NCBI GenBank assembly: GCA_046481785.1
Contig: JAWOJF010000033.1
Location: 1 to 9,045, forward strand
DNA: 9,045 bases
DNA from: JAWOJF01 sp046481785
Lineage (GTDB): Bacteria > Bacteroidota > Ignavibacteria > Ignavibacteriales > Ignavibacteriaceae
Reading direction: 5' to 3'
Below the pieces are notes generated by a model. It worked only from the letters and a program-made list of their open reading frames with translations. It made no database searches and was not told where the DNA came from. Shown one piece after another: positions 5,943-9,045 of the stretch. The position numbers and the translations under genes were made by a program. The number at the start of each line of letters is the position of its first letter. Position 1 is the stretch's first letter.

Positions 5943-6386
5943 ATGGCTATAAATAAAGAAAAAATATTTTCAACGCTTAACGAATTGATTGAGACATTGC
6001 AGAATGCAGAAAATGGTTTTAAAACTGCTGCTGATAATGTAAAAGAAAATGACCTGAAAAGCCTCCTTGTTCAATATGCCGTTCAGAGAACAGAATATAT
6101 TAATGAACTGCAAGGCCTTATTACTGAACTTGGCGGTAGCCCTGCAAAATCAGGGGATGTTATACACAAAGGTTGGATGGAATTAAAAACTGCCGCCGCT
6201 ACCGGCAACGCACAGGCCATCCTTAAAGTATGTGAAACGGGGGAAAATGTAGCTGTACAGGAGTTTTCAAAAGCTCTTAAAGAGGATCTTCCTTCCGATA
6301 TTAAATGTGTTGTTTCAGGACAATTTGGAGGAATAAAAGTAGTGTATGATAATGTTAAAAGATTAAGAGATTTTAAATGTCAATAG
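5943..6386 (+). CDS. PA2169-family four-helix-bundle protein (DUF2383)
   Basis: This 147-residue cytoplasmic helical protein matches the PA2169/DUF2383 family, a ferritin-like bundle of unknown biochemical role often linked to stress. Typical features are LNELIETLQNAENGFKTAA (12-30), QRTEYINELQGLITELGG (48-65), the motif GDVIHKGWMELK (71-82), CETGENVAVQEF (97-108), and the ending QFGGIKVVYDNVKRLRD (127-143). Acidic and histidine residues that could bind metal include E17, E24, H75, E98 and E101; whether it does so is unknown. I place the start at ATG 5943-5945, with AGGGGG at 5933-5938. The open frame extends upstream to 5862, but that extension lies inside the YciF-like gene and the terminator and is not family-like. 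Pairing with a YciF-like protein suggests a shared stress function. Two cysteines (C97, C122) and a third near the end (C146) are noteworthy. Confidence 0.92.
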   Translation: MAINKEKIFSTLNELIETLQNAENGFKTAADNVKENDLKSLLVQYAVQRTEYINELQGLITELGGSPAKSGDVIHKGWMELKTAAATGNAQAILKVCETGENVAVQEFSKALKEDLPSDIKCVVSGQFGGIKVVYDNVKRLRDFKCQ

Positions 6387-6397
6387 CATTTAACCGG

Positions 6398-6739
6398 TCA
6401 CATAACCATTTTGATAATTCCGGAAATCATTCCCTCCGGCAGCTTAAACTCTTTATCTTTTAAAAAATCTGCTGCCAGTAAATTCATCCATTCCCTGGAA
6501 ATATCTACTTCATCCAACACTATATAATTATCATCTCCCTTTTTTCTAAAAGAGTAATTGTTAACCTTAATATTAACAGGTTCTTTTTCACCTTTTAACA
6601 GGATGCTTAAAAAAATAGTTTTATCAGCAGAATTAATTTTAAAATCAATCATATTTCCGTACCTCTCTAATTTGTTACTTAAAAGTTTTTCCCCCGCTAA
6701 TGAAGCAGCTTTGTCTTTCATATTTTTTAAAATTCCCAT
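6398..6739 (-). CDS. Conserved-looking hypothetical protein downstream of Omp85-like gene
   Basis: I do not recognise this 113-residue protein. Its N-terminus (1-22) is a lysine-rich amphipathic helix (MGILKNMKDKAASLAGEKLL) without a signal peptide. About 30-80 alternates like a beta sheet (DFKINSADKTIFLSILL, EPVNIKVNNYSF, NYIVLDEVDIS). The C-terminus (about 81-113) is helical, with REWMNLLAADFL and then LPEGMISGIIKMVM. The beta pattern EPVNIKVxxY followed by a helical end with LPEG loosely recalls small lipid-binding AsmA/LmeA-like folds, which is a guess only. Its ATG is 2 bp after the stop of the Omp85-like gene, so the two are almost certainly translated from one mRNA and may act together. 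The stop lies 11 bp from that of the convergent PA2169-type gene, with no convincing terminator between them. Confidence 0.8.
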   Translation of the reverse strand: MGILKNMKDKAASLAGEKLLSNKLERYGNMIDFKINSADKTIFLSILLKGEKEPVNIKVNNYSFRKKGDDNYIVLDEVDISREWMNLLAADFLKDKEFKLPEGMISGIIKMVM

Positions 6740-6741
6740 GT

Positions 6742-8520
6742 TTATCTTGCACCATTAAAATTAATAATAGAAGGCCGATCAAATGTAAAATGACGGGAGC
6801 CTAAAATGAAACTTCCCGTAAAAAGAATTTTTATATCATTCCGGACAGGAGTACTGCCAGGCACATATGGATTATAAACAAGAGATACTTCAAAATTTGC
6901 TCTTGCTATAGATTCATTATTAATTCTGAAACCTATTCCATATGCCTGGTATAACCTGCTTGTTAATAATTTTTCATTTCGCCGGGCAATAAGCCCCATG
7001 TCCGCAAATATAAGTCCGCCAATAACAAAACCAAGTGGTTCATATGGGCTAAAGATGAATGCTTCTGTATTAAAGGTTAATTTTTTTGTACCGAAAAGTG
7101 AAAACGTGTTAAAACCACGCATTCCGTTTTCATTATCTAAATAAATTTGTTCGCCTTGAAAACGGTTAAATCCATAGATTAAATCACTTTCAGCAAGAAG
7201 ACGGTATTTCCATTTTCCATCAATAATTAGAGGGGAATGATAAAGAACATCTGCTGCAATTGCATTCTGCTCCCATTTGTCCATATTCCTGAATCCGCCG
7301 ATACCAAATTTACCTGAAAAATATCCGGCACCTTTTATTCTTGTTGAATAAACACTTTCAAAACCGTAATACCATCTTTTATCAAACTCTCTTTCTTCTA
7401 CTCCACCGGTTAAAACAACATAACCGCCAACGGGTATATCTTCAGTTATTCCAAATCCGCCTAAATATGTTTCTTTATAAAATCTTTGATTTATAATTCC
7501 AAGGCTGAAAAGATACTGGGTATTATTTTGAAAAATTCTGTTGCTATCCTGTTCAACAAAAGGGCGCTCGGTATGATTTAATCCTGCAAGCCGGACAGAT
7601 GTTATGAACCTGGTTTTTTGACGGAATACATTAGAGCCAAACCATGGTTCGTAGGATTTACCAATCCATACATCATGCATTTTTAGTTTATAGGGTATTG
7701 ATACAATTGAGCCGCCTGTGTTAAGATATTCGTACAATCCATTCTCGGCAGTAAGCGAAAGCCCGCCCATCCAATCTAATTCTGTTGTTAAAAATGGCCG
7801 GGTAAAACTAATATTTTTCATATCATGACTTCTGTTGGTTTCAAGGATAGCCCCGATATTAATAAAGCTTCCTCCAACATTCATGGCATTGTATCTTATT
7901 GTAGTTCCCCAGCCAACAGACTTGTTTTCATCATGGGTTAGTGTAGCATCCAGTATATGCCCCAGACCAAGCAGGTTATCATCTCTTAGTCCTACATAAG
8001 AATCTTTATTTTTGGTATCGTATGAAAGAAGAAATGTTAAAGTCCACCTATCCTGAGTAATTACCTCAACAGAAACACTGTCCTTATTATTATCAAAATC
8101 AATAATTCTGATGCGTGCATCTAAAAAGAAGCCGCTTAACCTTAATAATCGCTCGCTTTCACTTAATTTATCGGCATTAAGAGTATCACCAGCACTAAAA
8201 AGAAGATTGTTTCTTATAACCCACTCTCTTGTTTTATAATGAAACATATTACCAATATGGCCAAGCCACGAGGTATCACGTTCAACCCCTTCTTGAACTG
8301 AAGCTCCGGCTACGTCTAATATCTTAATATGGACTTCCTTTATTCTTTTCCCCTCAAAACCTATATATTCTTCATAACTGTCCTTATCCTGTTCATCATA
8401 TAATAACATACCGCCATAACTAACTCCCTCATCGGTTAGACTATTATTAGTTTTATCCTGGGAAAAATACAGGAAGGGGATGGTTAGAAAAATTGCAGCA
8501 GTAAGAAGATATTTAATCAT
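6742..8520 (-). CDS. Omp85-superfamily (BamA/TamA-like) outer-membrane protein with one POTRA-like domain
   Basis: This is a 592-residue predicted outer-membrane beta-barrel. A signal peptide (MIKYLLTAAIFLTIPFLYFS) gives export with cleavage near residue 20. A region at about 55-156 has the beta-alpha-alpha-beta-beta pattern of a POTRA domain (RIKEVHIKILDV, then TLNADKLSESERLLRLSGFF, then SVSVEVITQD). The rest (about 157-592) is rich in alternating amphipathic strands ending in aromatic residues, as in a 16-strand barrel. NGMRGF (465-470) corresponds to the conserved (V/I)RGF/Y motif of loop L6 in Omp85 proteins, and TEAFIFSP and GLIFADMG follow, as is common. BamA itself normally has five POTRA domains, so this is a smaller relative involved in protein insertion, secretion or lipid transport. 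The final residues FNGAR are not a classical terminal aromatic signal, although FTF (578-580) lies just before. A 113-residue protein is coupled 2 bp downstream. AAAAGG lies only two bases before the ATG. Confidence 0.88.
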   Translation of the reverse strand: MIKYLLTAAIFLTIPFLYFSQDKTNNSLTDEGVSYGGMLLYDEQDKDSYEEYIGFEGKRIKEVHIKILDVAGASVQEGVERDTSWLGHIGNMFHYKTREWVIRNNLLFSAGDTLNADKLSESERLLRLSGFFLDARIRIIDFDNNKDSVSVEVITQDRWTLTFLLSYDTKNKDSYVGLRDDNLLGLGHILDATLTHDENKSVGWGTTIRYNAMNVGGSFINIGAILETNRSHDMKNISFTRPFLTTELDWMGGLSLTAENGLYEYLNTGGSIVSIPYKLKMHDVWIGKSYEPWFGSNVFRQKTRFITSVRLAGLNHTERPFVEQDSNRIFQNNTQYLFSLGIINQRFYKETYLGGFGITEDIPVGGYVVLTGGVEEREFDKRWYYGFESVYSTRIKGAGYFSGKFGIGGFRNMDKWEQNAIAADVLYHSPLIIDGKWKYRLLAESDLIYGFNRFQGEQIYLDNENGMRGFNTFSLFGTKKLTFNTEAFIFSPYEPLGFVIGGLIFADMGLIARRNEKLLTSRLYQAYGIGFRINNESIARANFEVSLVYNPYVPGSTPVRNDIKILFTGSFILGSRHFTFDRPSIINFNGAR

Positions 8521-8914
8521 TACCTTTTACAATGTTTACTTTCGGCATTGTTTATCTTTTTTGTACACATATTACAAATTTTAGATATGATACCTTGTGA
8601 TAAAAAAATAAAAGCATGATTTTGAGCATATATATAATCTAAATCATTCGCACCCATTGTAATTACAGGGGTCATAAATTAACAATGATCAATGAACAAT
8701 TAACAATTCCCTAAAAGGGCTTAAACATTTTTCCATTTGCGGGAGGGGATATAACATACCCCTTCATACTTCCTAAAATTAAGGATTGATCAAAAACAAA
8801 GATATTTTTCTTGCACTCAAAGTCCTGATAAGCTAATTTGCAAAGCATTCTTTCATAAATTTAAGTATAACATTAACAGTACTGTTGTCTTTGAAATCAC
8901 CAAAATATAAACTA
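8521..8914. other. Noncoding region between divergent genes
   Basis: This 394-bp AT-rich stretch separates the Omp85-like gene (minus) from the partial gene (plus), so it should hold promoters for both. No credible gene was found; the longest reading frames I checked are about 20 codons. It contains the heptamer repeat at 8680-8707 and several small inverted repeats: ACAATG/CATTGT (8529-8534, 8546-8551), TTGTA/TACAA (8561-8565, 8573-8577), CCCT/AGGG (8709-8712, 8716-8719) and AGGGG/CCCCT (8744-8748, 8759-8763). No tRNA-like or riboswitch-like structure was recognised. Confidence 0.6.
8680..8707. repeat. Four tandem 7-bp repeats
   Basis: TAACAAT, GATCAAT, GAACAAT and TAACAAT follow each other without a gap, giving the consensus (T/G)A(A/T)CAAT. 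Similar noncoding heptamer arrays are known as short tandemly repeated sequences in cyanobacterial and some other genomes. Here the array sits in a promoter-sized intergenic gap. Confidence 0.75.
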
Positions 8915-9045
8915 ATGAAAAGAACAAAAATTCTGCTTCTCTTTTTAGCATCCGTTGCTATATCATATTTTATATTCAGGAATTTTTATATAGAAACCCA
9001 TAGTCTGGGTGGATTAAAGCTTACAAATGATCCTGAATCAATTGA
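8915..9045 (+). CDS. N-terminus of a membrane-anchored or secreted protein, truncated by window end
   Basis: Only 43 codons are visible. They encode MKRTK, a hydrophobic stretch (about 6-21, ILLLFLASVAISYFIF), then NFYIETHSLGGLKLTNDPES. This is either a signal peptide or a single N-terminal membrane anchor with the rest outside the cytoplasm. GGLKLTNDPES resembles the first strand of PEGA domains (pattern L-x-V-x-S-x-P-x-x-A), which occur in envelope proteins, but so short a fragment cannot support an assignment. No clear ribosome site precedes the ATG. The divergent Omp85-like gene suggests an envelope context. Confidence 0.65.
   Translation, partial: MKRTKILLLFLASVAISYFIFRNFYIETHSLGGLKLTNDPESI

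Noticed and set aside
6558..6758. Plus-strand open frame of 66 codons
   Set aside because: It is antisense to the 113-residue gene and crosses its start; it has no ribosome site or family signature.
8680..8707. CRISPR-like array
   Set aside because: The units are 7 bp, contiguous and without spacers, so this is a simple tandem repeat.
8744..8763. AGGGG-N10-CCCCT as a terminator or riboswitch
   Set aside because: The stem is only five base pairs with a 10-nt loop, there is no T-run, and no nearby gene end needs a terminator.

Overview
The window is an AT-rich bacterial chromosomal segment of Gram-negative type. It encodes an outer-membrane beta-barrel, a lipoprotein and two Sec-type signal peptides. 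Gene content (membrane-anchored SpoIIE-type phosphatase, Sel1-repeat secreted protein, single-POTRA Omp85-like barrel, YciF-like plus PA2169-type stress proteins) and base composition fit the Bacteroidota/Chlorobi/Ignavibacteria side of the tree. This is an inference from style; no rRNA or marker gene is present to prove it.

Left block (1-2935, minus strand): a YbdL-type methionine aminotransferase (GTG start), 18 bp later a membrane-anchored PP2C/SpoIIE (RsbU-like) phosphatase, and after an 87-bp gap a cation diffusion facilitator (TTG start) that runs off the left edge. These three could be one transcription unit. A 119-bp divergent promoter region separates them from a small plus-strand lipoprotein (3055-3438). 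That gene ends in a clear hairpin terminator, which also lies just past the 3' end of a convergent, secreted Sel1-repeat protein (3502-5085, minus, TTG start).

Middle block (5086-6386): a 295-bp regulatory region holds a T-tailed hairpin, a 9-bp direct repeat with a 10-bp period, and a 12+12-bp perfect inverted repeat overlapping a candidate -35/-10. It precedes a YciF-like ferritin-like protein (DUF892). A strong rho-independent terminator and then a PA2169/DUF2383-type four-helix-bundle protein follow. Both proteins belong to stress-associated helical-bundle families, and the layout suggests a regulated stress module with attenuated readthrough.

Right block (6398-9045): on the minus strand, an Omp85-superfamily outer-membrane protein (signal peptide, one POTRA-like domain, barrel with an RGF motif) is followed after 2 bp by a 113-residue protein of unknown function, almost certainly co-transcribed. 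A 394-bp noncoding region then carries four tandem copies of a 7-bp repeat. The first 43 codons of a plus-strand membrane or secreted protein close the window.

No tRNA, rRNA, CRISPR array, transposase or phage gene was seen. The most interesting material is the control region of the YciF-like gene, the altered metal site of the CDF transporter, the Omp85/small-protein pair and the heptamer repeat. None of these alone demonstrates a new biological system.
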